From Chaetomidium leptoderma (lineage: Eukaryota; Ascomycota; Sordariomycetes; Sordariales; Chaetomiaceae): DNA of 64,000 bases. The stretch is taken from assembly GCA_033296705.1 (NCBI GenBank), contig MU856940.1, forward strand, positions 1-64,000. Reading direction: 5' to 3'. Shown here piece by piece: positions 11,693-22,720 of the stretch. The stretch's first letter is position 1. Every line of letters begins with the position of its first letter. Below the pieces are notes generated by a model, which worked only from the letters and a program-made list of their open reading frames with translations, was not told the DNA's origin and did no database searches. A program made the position numbers and the translations under genes.

Positions 11693-12520
11693 ATGCACAC
11701 CACAACTATCATGGCCGCCCTCACGGGCGCCGCATTCGCGGTAGCCAACCCGGCCCCGGCACCCGTGGAGACCCCAGCCGCAGTCCTCCCCTTTGTCCTC
11801 CCCGACCACCCCCTCGCGGCCCGCCAAGTTTCCGAGACCGACAGCAGCAGCAGAAGCAGAGCTGACGATGAATCCCCGCCGGATTGCACAACCAAGCTCT
11901 TCGACATCGTCCAGGGACGGCCGAGATATGGCCCACAAGTCTCCTCGTGGCTCTTGGAGTCCATCTACTCCGCCATGCCGAGCTATAGCTATGTGACCAA
12001 GTACGACGACTCGCTCACCACCATCTGCGACTCGACCATCTCCCCGCCCGCGTCTCTGAGCTCCGAGTTCTCGAACTGGCAGGACCAGCGCAGTTCGTGG
12101 GTCACCCGCTCGTCCGACGCCATCAAGTCGGTCGCCACCAGCTGCGGCGGCGAGATGTCGGTCAACCTCGAGGGCCTCCTGGTGACCGACTACGCCGGCT
12201 GCACCAGCATGGTGCTCAAGCTCGTCGACATCTACCAGTCCCGGGAGGCGACCCAGACGTCGACGTGGGGCAAGACGTCGACCGTCTCCCAGACCAGCGG
12301 CAGCAGCAGCAGCAGCACCTCGGGCGCGGCGCCGCCGCAGGAGACGGAGACGGAGGGTGAGGGTGGGAGTTCTACCACTGCCGGTGCGGGTGGGGCGGCG
12401 GACCCGACGCCTTCGACTAGCTTGTCTACTGGCGGTGCGGCCGCGCCCAGGGAGACTGGCATGTTTGCTGCTGCCGCGGCTGTGGTGGTTGGTGTGGCCG
12501 GTGTGATGGTGGCGCTCTAA
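11693..12520 (+). CDS. Secreted Ser/Thr-rich, probably GPI-anchored protein
   Basis: Single open frame of 275 aa. Residues 1-18 form a signal peptide ending near AVANP. A KR-like LAARQ site near residue 44 could be Kex2-processed. A Cys-containing domain spans about residues 60-170 (DCTTKLFDIV, LTTICDSTI, SVATSCGGEM, TDYAGCTSMV). A Ser/Thr/Gly-rich stalk (TSGSSSSSTSG) follows, and the C-terminus is a hydrophobic tail (AAAAAVVVGVAGVMVAL), the classic GPI-anchor layout. Similar proteins are annotated in fungi as infection-structure-specific or wall proteins; I recall this only loosely. Likely at the cell surface. Function is unknown. Confidence 0.7.
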   Translation: MHTTTIMAALTGAAFAVANPAPAPVETPAAVLPFVLPDHPLAARQVSETDSSSRSRADDESPPDCTTKLFDIVQGRPRYGPQVSSWLLESIYSAMPSYSYVTKYDDSLTTICDSTISPPASLSSEFSNWQDQRSSWVTRSSDAIKSVATSCGGEMSVNLEGLLVTDYAGCTSMVLKLVDIYQSREATQTSTWGKTSTVSQTSGSSSSSTSGAAPPQETETEGEGGSSTTAGAGGAADPTPSTSLSTGGAAAPRETGMFAAAAAVVVGVAGVMVAL

Positions 12521-13517
12521 GGGGGGCAGGGTAGGGGGGTGGTGAGATGGTGGATTGTGGATCAGAGGGGGGGGGGTTCTTAAACGGTTGACCTTTTCTG
12601 TTCATGGTGATGTTTTAATGTTTCAAGGTATATGCCGATGAGGATTCGGGGGGTATACCCGGGATTGTAGAATGCTGAGTCGAGTTGCAGCTTATATAAA
12701 TGAACGTCTTGTCAACCGCAATAATAAACACCGGTATCCTTCACGTTGCATGTCCTCAGCGTCTCAGCCACAACGCCCTTTCCAACAATACAGGCCGACG
12801 GGCCCTCCGGTCCCCGAAAGTTAAGCTGGAGTAGAGTTTGCAGTGGATGCGATTCTGCCTGATTTTCACTGGAAGTAGTCGAACAAAGACGCAATTAGAA
12901 GTCAACAGTTGTAGTTTATCAATGCCTCCGTTGAAGGGATCAGACCCATTAACCAAGGAGCGGGAAGATCTTTGGGTCATATCTGAACCGGAAGCTCGAA
13001 GAGGCAGAGTTTCAGGCACCTGAAATGAGGGCGAAGGATCAAACCTTGAGCTTGTGTGGTATTCAAGTGTCATCGGTGGGGGCCAAACACCGAATTACCA
13101 GGTGTTCAACAGTCTCTCACCCCTCCCCACATGGTGTTTGTGTATCTGATGATCTTGGGCGCTAGTATCGTAGGGAAGAAGCATCATCATGATTGATTTC
13201 CTTGAGCGATGGACAGCGGGAATTGGTGCGTCGAGGGGATTGGATTTTTGTGTATTTTTGCGACTGAGAGATAATTCAATGTCCCAAACGTCTGCGGCCA
13301 GTGCACGTATCGCACGATAGAGAGCTTAGCGGAGAAACTGTGAGGGCTTCAGAGGGGATAATAACATTGTTAAAGCTAAAAACAAGAGAGAAAGCGAGTG
13401 ACCATTTATGCGTATAAGAGACTCTGCCACGCAAGAAGGATGGGCTTTCCGGGCTCCCTGGAGCTCTGCCAAGTGTGTTGGAAGCTCTGCCATGTAAACT
13501 AGCACCTGGGGACCGTT
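12521..13517. other. Intergenic
   Basis: The 3' flank of the secreted protein has G-rich runs near 12568. No coding sequence is recognised between it and the leftward P450 gene. Confidence 0.5.
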
Positions 13518-15530
13518 CTACTCTATCTTTCCAGGCGCGTACGTACTGAAGACCATTCCTTCCGGGATCTCCTTCCACTGCATTTTCGAATCAAGCAGCT
13601 TCTGGCTGTCGGCCCACTCCTGGCGAACTCGCTGGCCGTGCTGTTCGCTGCGCGGGGTGATCTTTGCTGGAAACGCCCGAGGCAGGACGAAGAGGCCCTC
13701 GGTCAACTTGCTGATGTCGGGCGTGATCTCGACCCCGTTCGCATCGCGCGCCTTTTCGAAATTGAAGGCCCACAACATCCGCGACATGGCGAAGAAGAGC
13801 GAGCGTTCTGCGATGTGCATGCCCTGGCAGATACGGCGACCGGCTCCGAAGACAAACTGGTCGCGCTTGGAGGCATCGGGATTGGCCGCTGCCTCGCCGG
13901 CCGTTTGATGGTCATCGGCATACCGGGATGGATCAAAGACTCGTGGATTCGGATGACGCTCAGGATCCATGTGGATAGCCCTGTTGGGTTGACGACGGAG
14001 TCATGTCAGAATATTGGGTCTCAGCCAAAGAGTCCAACGCCCATGCATGGAACATACCAGACATTGTAAATAACGCCAGCGTTTTTCGGGATTTTGTATC
14101 CCATGTACTCATCGTCCTTGATCACGGCGTGCGGTACGCCGAGGAGATCGGTGGGCATCCATCTCATGCTCTCCTTGATACACCCGCGAATGTAGGGAAG
14201 GTTTGGGTAGTCTTCCATCGTCGGCAGTCGGTTCCCACATACTCTGTCCATCTCCATCTGGGCCCTTTTCTGTACTTCGGGGAACACCACCATGGCCTGG
14301 ACGAATCCAACCAGAGTAGCCGCGGTTGTGTCGGAGCCAGCCTCCAAGAGGGAGCCACTGATATAACCGGCCAGATTGTCGGAGAATCCCTGTGCATCTT
14401 GAGCCTGAAGCAGATCAACGCAGAAACAAGGCTAGATGATCATCAAGCACTGGTCAGCAACACATCTTCGGCTTGTTAGAGGACAGCGGGTAGTGTCAAG
14501 CGCGCCCACACACCTTAGCCGTGCCATTTTTGATAGCCTTCTTGGTATCAAGCCAATGGCCCACGTAGAGATCCTTTTCCTCTTCGTGCAGCTTTTGCGA
14601 GTATTTCCGCAAAGGGAGCAGAAAATTTGGCAAGCTTCTCAAGATAGGGAACAGGTCAAGGGTGGCGGCAGTAGATGTCCCCGTAACCTCACAGAACTTC
14701 TCAAAACCCTGCGAGGAGTGTTAGCGCAACAGGATTTCCAACACGAGATGATGCCGACTCGTGATGGCTTGTCAGCCAGACCATACCTCAAAGAGACGCT
14801 TCAATTTGGGATCATCAATGCTGGTGGTCCTGAAGCCAAACACCATCTGCGTGGTCAGCGAGTTGGTGTACCGTCGGATGTGTTCGACGAAACGCTCTGG
14901 CTGGTCCAGGAAGCCACTGAGCATATGCTTGTTTTCGAGATCCTGGTAGGGCACGTAGGAGCGGGCTGCTTTGATGTTGAGGATGTTGTGCAGCATCTTG
15001 CGAATCATCCGCCACGTATCCCCGTATTGCTAGGCCACACGTCAGTCCTCATAGTGTGCAAATTGAGAGTTGAAGATCAACCGACTCACCATGAGCAGGA
15101 CCCGGTAACCTCCACTGACGATTTGTCCGAGATACATCTCCGGACGGGAAGAGTAAATGCTACTCCGTTTATCCAGGAGATCTTTCACTGCCTGGTCCGT
15201 GTTAAGGACAACAAGGACCTTGGTCCCAAGAATCAAAGAGTAGACCGGCCTGGGATGATTGATATCAGCACTGCACGACTCCCTTCTCTGACCGTTTCCG
15301 CACGTCGATCCGCCCCCTAGGAAGGTAGTGAACGTTACTCACCCATACTCCTGAGCCCACTTTTGCATTTGCAAATGCGCTTCCTTGCCAGGCATTTGGT
15401 GAAGATTCCCGATCAGTGGGAGCGTTGGAGGACCCGGGGGATACCCGGCCGGCCGCCGGCCGACATTTCGGAGTTTGTAGAGGCCGCAGAAGAGTAGGAC
15501 CACTGCGATTGCGATCAACTCGGTAGGCAT
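13518..15530 (-). CDS. Cytochrome P450 monooxygenase
   Basis: Six exons (15343-15530, 15090-15249, 14787-15029, 14514-14708, 14058-14431, 13518-13980) join in frame to 540 aa. Visible features are an N-terminal membrane anchor (IAIAVVLLFCGLY) with the proline hinge PPGPPTLPLIGN, the I-helix oxygen motif AGSDTT (293-298), the K-helix ExxR (E349/R352), a PERF-like FDPSRY, and the heme loop FGAGRRICQG with Cys438. The sequence resembles fungal oxidoreductases of the O-methylsterigmatocystin type. This suggests oxidation of a hydrophobic secondary metabolite at the endoplasmic reticulum; the substrate is unknown. It is divergent from a Zn2Cys6 regulator, a common arrangement for pathway-specific control. 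Confidence 0.92.
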
Positions 15531-15643
15531 GATGCTCGACTTTATCTCTTGGGCGTCTTTCCTTTAGGGAGAGCGTCCGTACAAGCCAACAAGCTGACAA
15601 GTGCCAATCCAAGCCAGATGAAGACTGAAGCGAAGGGATGTCT

Positions 15644-15653
15644 CCTTTTTATA
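15644..15653 (-). promoter_or_regulatory. Putative TATA box of the P450 gene
   Basis: On the minus strand this reads TATAAAAAGG, about 115 bp upstream of the P450 ATG. Confidence 0.45.
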
Positions 15654-16358
15654 TCCATTTTCCTGGAGTCACTGTCCCATTGGACTTTCTTTTTCAGAGC
15701 CCGGAAAACTGTCGCCCAGGATTCTACCCCATGGGGAAGGGAAGGCCATGTGGAGAACTCGGACGGATTTCGCACAATATAAGCTTACTGGGGTACCCCA
15801 GATTCGGGTCCCCCGCGTGTTGTTTGAAAGGAGATCGGCCACCTGCAGTGGCGCAGACACTTGCAGGTTGGAATTAACTAGCGGGTCTATGCCCCATCCC
15901 ATGTCAGATGGCCGAATCTGATAGGTTGTAGAGATCGCGATCCTCGGTCGGACCAACTTCGATGTATTTTCGCACGAACCCGTAGGTACCAACCCCCTGG
16001 GCAGGCTCGAGGTACATGTGTAGCATCCCGGAATACTCGAACAACAAAAGCACCTGGCACAAGAGACAGCAAGCGAAAAGGTTGGGAGCGGCAATGTTGG
16101 CAGGGCAATGTCGGCAATTGCTAGCTCGGTCAGCTGCATACCGCCGCGGACCTTTCGAATCTTGCACATCCAGCCCATGCACCCAGCAACACACGAGAGG
16201 GCCATCAAGGACAACGACAACGACAACGGCCACTGTGACATCCATGATTCAGACGGCTTTACTTTGATAGTCGGGTATGCTCTGGCGGGGAGCTTCAAGT
16301 CCGTCTGCTGTTTAGCCAGCTGGGCTCACTCTGTGCTCACCATTTACCGTAACTCTAC

Positions 16359-16370
16359 CTACCTAGGTAG
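16359..16370. repeat. Palindrome CTACCTAGGTAG
   Basis: Perfect 12-bp palindrome containing TACCTAGGTA, the core that recurs in other intergenic regions of this window. It lies between the P450 and the regulator. Confidence 0.6.
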
Positions 16371-16645
16371 TTACTCCCTGGTTGTACCACAGTCGGGTCA
16401 ATCATTGCGGTCGACCAAGGGGCATCACTGATTTCCCCACATTCTGGAGGCGATTGATTTGTGAGGAAAGCGGAGACAGCCAGGCAGGCCAACCGCCTTG
16501 CCCGATCCTACTCGTCTATGTTTGCCCCACACACCCACGTCTCCCCGCATTGCGGCCAACCGATCCTCCGTCCACTCCGCACCATATGCAGCTGTTCTCT
16601 CCCTTTCGCATAATTATACCCGTGATTTCCAAAGAAAGAGGCAGT

Positions 16646-19531
16646 ATGTTGCCTGGGACTGCAAACGAACAAGGAGCAGTGCAGGGCAGATCTACAATCG
16701 CCTGCCATTCATGTCGTCGGTGCGTTTCGTGCGGTCTGCATATTCGCTGCGAGTCTCTGTTCTAACGGATGCGGTCTACGATGTAAAGACGGAAAGTGAA
16801 ATGGTGAGTGCCGGCCGATGACGGAACGGCGAACGGCGCCCTGATGTAAGTTGCCAGTGTGTTGATAGCATTCCATAGCGATCGCGAGTTTCCTCGATGT
16901 CGGGTCTGCGAGCAGACGGCTCAAGTCTGTGACTATCCAAAACGGGCACTGAAGCCAGGCCCCAAGATTGGCAAGCTTAATCGCTCCTCTGGAACTCGAA
17001 GGAGACGTGTTAACAGCAAACCAGGATCCCGATGGCAGAGGAAGCGTTCCCAGAGGCGCCAACAGTCACCAAGGACAGGCCAGCAAGACAACCGCTCTAG
17101 CACCACAACCTTCCCTTCCAACTGTAACTCCTGCACTGGCTTGCCGGACCATGGCGGTGCCGAACACAGCTTAGATTGGGCCCAGAGTGACGGCGAAGCC
17201 ACATTTTCAACCCTCTCAACTCGAAAGAGACAAGACACAAGCAAATGGAGCCAGCGCCGTCGGGATTCTCGACTCAACGTCCATGATCTCTCTTTCATTC
17301 TCCACCCGACTCATGAAGCTCCTCCGTCGGACAAGGAGTTGTCGTTGGGATTCAGAAGGGACGGCTGCCCGGTTCGGGAAAACCCGTCTCTCATCCAACA
17401 GGCCTGCTACACAATCGGACTGTCTCGTAGCACTCTAGAGCAGATGTAGGTCATATCTAACCAAAGGCCCCTCACGCACCCAAGACTTTCTGTCAAACTG
17501 ACTGCTTCCCAAAGGATCTCTATATATTTCAAGAAAATGGTCGCCATCAGCCTGTTCCACGAACCGTCTTTTTCTCAGAAGCTGCGCAGCATAGACTCCC
17601 CAGTGCAAATTTGTGCGCTTCTGGCGGCTCTTGTTGGATTCGCCGCACGATTCTATCCTCTGGAAACGGACCTAGTGACTCAGACCGAAGAGCGTGTCGC
17701 CGACCCCGAACATTATCAGACGATGGCGTTGAGGTTCATCGATGAGTCACTAGCATGCTGCGGTGACGAGCGACCGCCTTTATGCATCGTCCAGGCACTC
17801 ATTGTGGCAACACACTGCCAGCTGAGCCGGGGAGTGCACGGGAGGGCTTGGAGGTCGCTCGGCATGTGCGTGCGCTTGGCGTACGAGCTGAATCTGCACT
17901 TGGTGGATGCTCCTAGGGCTGGTCAGGGACGAGAAGAAGATGGGCACAAGTGGCGCGACGCGGAGGAGAAGCGGCGTGCATGGTGGGCCATGTGGGAGAT
18001 GGATATCTACGCCAGCACCATCCGGCGTACGCCACCGGCCGTGGACTGGGCTCAGATGGAGATCTTGCTGCCCGCCGACGACGCTGACTGGTTCCACGAC
18101 CGCCCGGCACCCAGCGCGTTGCTGGAGCGAGACCCGGTCAAGCGATGGAAAGTGCTCCAGGACTCGGGGAACGGGTCGCCCAAGGCTTGGTACCTGATCA
18201 TCAGTTCGCTGATGAAGGACGCACAGGTCATTACGAGCCCCCGTGGTGTGCCGTGGTCCCAGTCGAATCAGAAGTCTCGGCAGCAGGAGCACGATCGCAG
18301 GGACAGGTGCAAGGTTCCTCACCTCGGTCCGGTTGATGAAGCGCGCCAGAAGCTGGAGATTCTCGCCAACGCAGTGCAGTGCTTCGTGTTTGCGCTGCCT
18401 GCGCACCTCGAATATCGCAACCAATACCTGAGCTTCGACGGCGCTACCGCCGTTCCCGGCCGGACAGAAACGCTACAACATCTCCATTGCGGCATCTACA
18501 ACATCTTCGTGCTGACGCAACTAGCCAGGCTCATGATCTACCGGTACCATCTGTTCAGTACCCATTCCCACTCCTCCTCACAGTCCGGCGTCGGCTCGAC
18601 AGGACTGTCCGGGGGGGCAGATGATGGTGCGAGACAGACCTTGCCTGGATTCAACGACCCAAACAGCTCGTGGGTGCGACAATACTTTGAAGCCGCGGAC
18701 AATATCTTCCTGATTGTCAGTCATTGCTGTGAGGACCACATCCGGCACACCAATCCTTTTCTGCCGAGCACTATCTGGTTGGCGGCAGCTGTGCAGCTCG
18801 TGCGGAAATACGCCGTACCTCCAGCTAGCAGTGATCTTGGCCTTATTCAGTCACGGTTTGACGTCCTGTACATGACCTACAAGCGATGCACAGCGTTCTG
18901 GGAGGCGAAGACGGCAATGAACGAAAACTTGGAGATGCTGGAGATGCAACTCCAGGCTCACTATCAGTCTACCGATCAAGAAGGCGAGCACATCCGAACA
19001 AATGAACCGACCAACTGTAAGACTAGCCGCATCTCACATTTAATTGGGTTGGGTTCGAAGACACACTCAACTGACATTCTCTCCCTCGCAGTAGTCACAG
19101 ATCAGTCCAACAGGGCACGACATAACCGCCACGACCACCTCGACCACCATCGCGGCAGACCCGTCCAATACCTGCCGGGAACTCCTCCGGTCGGATTCGA
19201 AACAGGCAGAAACCACCATTCCGAGATAACTCAGTCATTGAACCAGCCACACAGCGAGCTACCTGGCTTAGGGACGGCGGCTGCGGCCAACAACTCGGCC
19301 ACTGATTTTATGCCGTTGCCAGCAGGGAGGAACCACGCATCCATTCTCGAGCCAGATTCATTCTCCACGGCGCTTTCACCCACGCTAGTCCCATCCCTTG
19401 ACGACGGCTCTGCTTCTTATCTCGCAGCACATATGGGGGATGCCCAGCCGCCGCACCATTTAGAATGGCAACATATGGAGCTCCTCCCGGTCGACATACA
19501 AGCCCTCCTATCTGGAATGTCGACATACTAG
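16646..19531 (+). CDS. Zn2Cys6 fungal-specific transcription factor
   Basis: Five exons (16646-16719, 16789-16803, 16879-17445, 17515-19016, 19092-19531) give 865 aa. The binuclear zinc cluster is Cys20, 23, 30, 37, 40, 47 (CX2CX6CX6CX2CX6C). It is rebuilt across two introns, with a middle exon of only 15 nt encoding RKVK. A basic linker follows, then the fungal-specific regulatory domain (YFKKMVAISLFHEPSF; RRAWWAMWEMDIYAS). The last intron is 75 nt, so reading through it also stays open. It probably binds CGG-type half-sites and controls neighbouring genes. The divergent P450 is the obvious candidate target (inference). Confidence 0.85.
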
Positions 19532-19606
19532 CAAACCTGCGCAATTGTATTCTATCGATTCTTTTGTACTATCGGTGCCAAAGCCAATAGCACGCTCTCC
19601 CGAACT

Positions 19607-20530
19607 CTAGCCCAAGACAAGGGCAGCGCTCGAAAAATAAATCCCCTGGTCCACAAACGTGTCGACCTTGTGCCGGTATTGTTCTTCAAGTAGCAGTACT
19701 CACACGCTGTCTGACACCCGTCAGTCAGTCACAATGCCCGAAAACAAAAGGAAGTATAGGTAGCCTTTCACTCACCGTCCTTGACCGACAGTCACGGCGC
19801 GACACAAGCCGGCCTGAACCCACGCGCACCTTGTCGGCGACATTAGCCTCGTACTTCTGGTTGTGCAGCGCGCACGCGGCGCGATGCGGGCAGTCCTCGA
19901 GGCTTGGCAGCCACAGCTTGGTTGATGTCGTGGATGCCCGGGTTGCCGAAGCTGGCGCCGCCCGGCCGGTTGGTGTTGCAGTGCAGCACAAAGGAACTGC
20001 ACCGTCCCGCCCGTCAGCGGAATCACCTCTCCCGACGCGTCGGTCGGCGTGTAAGACGGTGCCGTTGATGCCCGGGCAGCCTCCGTTCGTCGGCGCGGGC
20101 GAGACGCCGCCACGTAGACTTGTTGTGGTTTGTGTTGGTGTGCTGGTTTTGGTTGGCGCTGTTGACGTAGAGGGTTTGGGCGTTCCTAATGACGGAATGA
20201 TGTCTGACGAAGTCGACGATGGGTTGGCTGCTTGGCTGGATGTTATCGAGCTGCGCAGGGGCGGTTGTCAGCCGTGCTGCCTGTCCCAGGTACCTAATCA
20301 GGATTTCGGCATTATCTCCCACCTGGATGAACTGGCTCTGCTGCTTTGCGCCGCCAGACCACCGCCCACACCGCCGCTAATCGCGCCAGCGAGGATGACG
20401 ACCAAGAGGACGACCAGTCTCCAAAACCTCTTGACTGACAATTATTGATCCCAAGCGGCTGCCATTTCTGGGGTATCTGCAGGAACGCGGCCCCTTTCGT
20501 GATACATTATAGCAAGGACGCTGGGCGTAA
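19607..20530 (-). pseudogene. Decayed single-pass membrane protein with Cys-rich ectodomain
   Basis: On the minus strand a transmembrane segment (RLVVLLVVILAGAISGG) is followed by a Ser/Thr/Pro stalk (TPKPSTSTAPTKTST), then NGGCPGINGTV, HCNTNRPGG, NPGIHDINQAV, SLEDC and ACALHNQKYEANV, and after a probable intron CEYCYLKNNTGT and VDTFVDQGIYF. This is the order of a common fungal surface-protein family. The pieces lie in different frames, with single-base shifts after NGTV, after the TVQF segment, before SLEDC and after NNTGT. An in-frame stop sits just before the membrane segment. At least five lesions make a functional product unlikely. It is convergent with the regulator that ends at 19531. 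Confidence 0.65.
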
Positions 20531-21199
20531 GGTTCCGTCGAGGCCCAGGTGCTGGCAACTTAGACAGTTGACGACAATCCTTCCGTTCCCGCGGGCATGG
20601 AGAAACTGGTCAATGTTTTGCTCGGTAGTTATTTATTGCGTTCATATTCCTCTCCCGCTTGTGTGCTCTGAATACTGTGTTGGATGCAGATGACAAAAAA
20701 ATGTTGTCGGCGACAATGATTCAGGCGTGCGGGCTGGTATCCTAGAACCGTCGCGATGCTAAATCGATCTCGTTTCTTAAGCTTTATTATTCAACCCTCG
20801 CGGCGATCCACGCCATTTGCTGATCTGGAAAGCAAACATTGTTCGTTGTTCGCGAGCAGCCTCATCTCGACCCCCGACTCCACACACCGCTGTTCATCAC
20901 TTCTCACCCCCTGATGGTGAGCGCCATGCATGCCCTTGCTTGTTATCGGTTCGGAACTGATTGGGCCACCCTAGCATGGTTGACGAGGATCCATCCTTCC
21001 GGAGCGGGGGGTTCGCGATTTGAGCAGCATGATGGATCCGGAAATGGGCGTGGGGGATGGTTCGGTTGAACTGTGGAAACGAGCGATCGGCAACACGTGG
21101 AGCCTTTCTGTTTATGCAAACGTCGACGGAGGAAAAAGCAATGGTTGCCAAGCTGGCAACCGGCTCCTAGCCAGGCGCGCTGCAACAAGTTCGAATCCC
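20531..21199. other. Intergenic
   Basis: No coding sequence recognised. A tRNA-like 3' motif near 21186 does not fold into a cloverleaf. Confidence 0.45.
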
Positions 21200-21657
21200 A
21201 CGCAGCGACCCGACGCGTAAAGAAAGTTGGGCTTCGCGTGTGCTGAACGCCATCGCAACGGTTTCCAAGGTTTCTTTGCTGTGGTGCAAGTTGGCGGCGC
21301 AAATCCATGGATGGGAGTGGATGCCGAGCGTCTTTGCCATGTCGCCGGCCTCGGCTTCTTTGGGCAACTGCCATCCTTGATCAGGAGGTGAAACAATCCA
21401 ATGTTCACGCCGATGGCGAGGGCCATGAGGCAGGTTGGCTACCCCAAGCAGCGTCAGCACCATGCTCGTGTTACTTGGGGAAGTATGATGCTCACCTGAG
21501 CCCAGAGGTGTTTGATCATGGTTTCCCGCGGCGTTTCCAGAGCGCGGACCAGATCGCGGGCCTTCTCGAGCAACCTCAGCCGCCCCGCGCTATCGTCGGT
21601 GTTCAGGGCATTTCCAGCCGCCGAGATCTCCTCGATCAGGCCTGGTACATTCTTTAA
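21200..21657 (-). pseudogene. N-terminal relic of an O-methyltransferase
   Basis: The minus strand reads LLEKARDLVRALETPRE then MIKHLWAQ. A GTGAGC...GGGTAG intron joins this to CLMALAIGVNIGLFHLLIKDG, the dimerisation helix pattern of fungal plant-type O-methyltransferases. A one-base deletion follows before LPKEAEAGDMAKTLGIH, and another shift before MDLRRQL. After that similarity fades. The SAM-binding half (DVGGG-type motif) is absent up to the next gene. The reading is a truncated, frameshifted remnant. It is different in sequence from the intact O-methyltransferase further right in the window. Confidence 0.6.
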
Positions 21658-21966
21658 GTCATTCGGACGCAGTGCAACAGAGATAGGTATCGATGGACTC
21701 CTTGTGGGGTTTGCCTTTCGCTACTCCGTCGGTAAGTACAGCCATTTTGACTGCGTCCAGGGCTGAGCAGTAAAATCCATCGTTGCCATCGATGGGCCCC
21801 GCGTTCGATTCGCGGCTGACGTACTGTTTTTGCACCTTTCCCAAGAGAGAACCCGGCCCTTTTTTCACTTCAACCTCATCCATTGAAAAGCTTTTACACC
21901 CTCACATACATGCATCAATGATCAATCCAAGTTTTCCCCCCTCTCTTTGCCCCATCCCCTCACGAG

Positions 21967-22720
21967 TCACGACCGTCTCTTCTCCGACGCGACCTCGGCC
22001 GCCGAAGCAGGATTCGTCTCCTCAGCCCCGGGGCCCTTCCCCCGGATACCGCGCTCGACCCCCTCCGGCAGGTCGGCGCCGAGCGCGCGCGTCCGTCCTT
22101 CGACCGTCTCGTCCGACGTCGTCGCCGTCGTGGCGCCGACGCCCTCCAGCCCGCTGCGCTCGCCCTTGCGCTTGCCGACGCCGTGCGCGCCGTGGAGCTC
22201 CCGCTGGTTCTGGCCCTCCATGGGCCGCGCGAAGGTCGAGGCCTTGTGCACGTCGCCGCTCGTCGCGCCCGGCATGTCGAGCGCCTCGGTGCGCCCGCCC
22301 GCCTCGGCCCGCTCCGCGTCTGGGTTGAGCGCCTGGCCGGGCGTCTCGTGGATCGGGTTCGGCTTGTACGTGTTCTGCTTCGGGGCGGTGCCCGGGGCGT
22401 GGGTCTGGGCGCGGAATTCCGGGACGGCCGCGTTGCCGACTTGTTGGCCGAGTTGGTGCTGTTCAAGCAGAGTATGTGAGTGGCGGTTCTCCGGATGGAG
22501 TAAGAGGTTGAGGTCGACTTACGCCCGAAGTCATCATCGGCTTGGCCGGCGGGACGCTGGAATGGAACTCTGCATGGCAAGGTTAGCCTTCTTGCATTCC
22601 TACGCAGAGACAATCCCGTTGTCTCAGCGGCACGGTGCCGCCCGAGACAGGCCGGAAGCGGTGGAAGAAGGGAATGTACGCACGGCCCTGTTTTCCTACT
22701 GAATTCGGGTCGGCAGACAT
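21967..22720 (-). CDS. Hypothetical hydrophilic protein
   Basis: The start is MSADPNSVGKQGRAY. The last exon (21967-22458) is well supported: HQLGQQVGNAAVPEF to the final EVASEKRRS in one frame, rich in Gly, Glu, Thr and Ala and probably disordered. The upstream intron (22459-22522, GTAAGT...ACAG) and a 45-nt exon (22523-22567) also join in frame. The first intron would be only 36 nt (22568-22603), shorter than normal, so the N-terminal structure is provisional. The modelled product is 218 aa. The family is not recognised. Composition resembles stress-type hydrophilic proteins, which is only an impression. Confidence 0.55.

Larger units (their letters stand above)
15531..16645. other. Divergent promoter region between P450 and regulator
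   Basis: No supported gene. It holds a TATA-like element for the P450 and a perfect 12-bp palindrome at 16359-16370. The open frames here are low-quality and overlap each other on both strands. Confidence 0.5.

Noticed and set aside
21150..21215. tRNA-like GTTCGAATCCCAC motif
   Set aside because: The bases before and after the T loop do not pair, and no acceptor or anticodon stem can be drawn.
21960..22613. Long Arg-rich minus-strand frame (217 aa)
   Set aside because: It is a shadow of the frame ending in EVASEKRRS, which has natural composition and splice joints.
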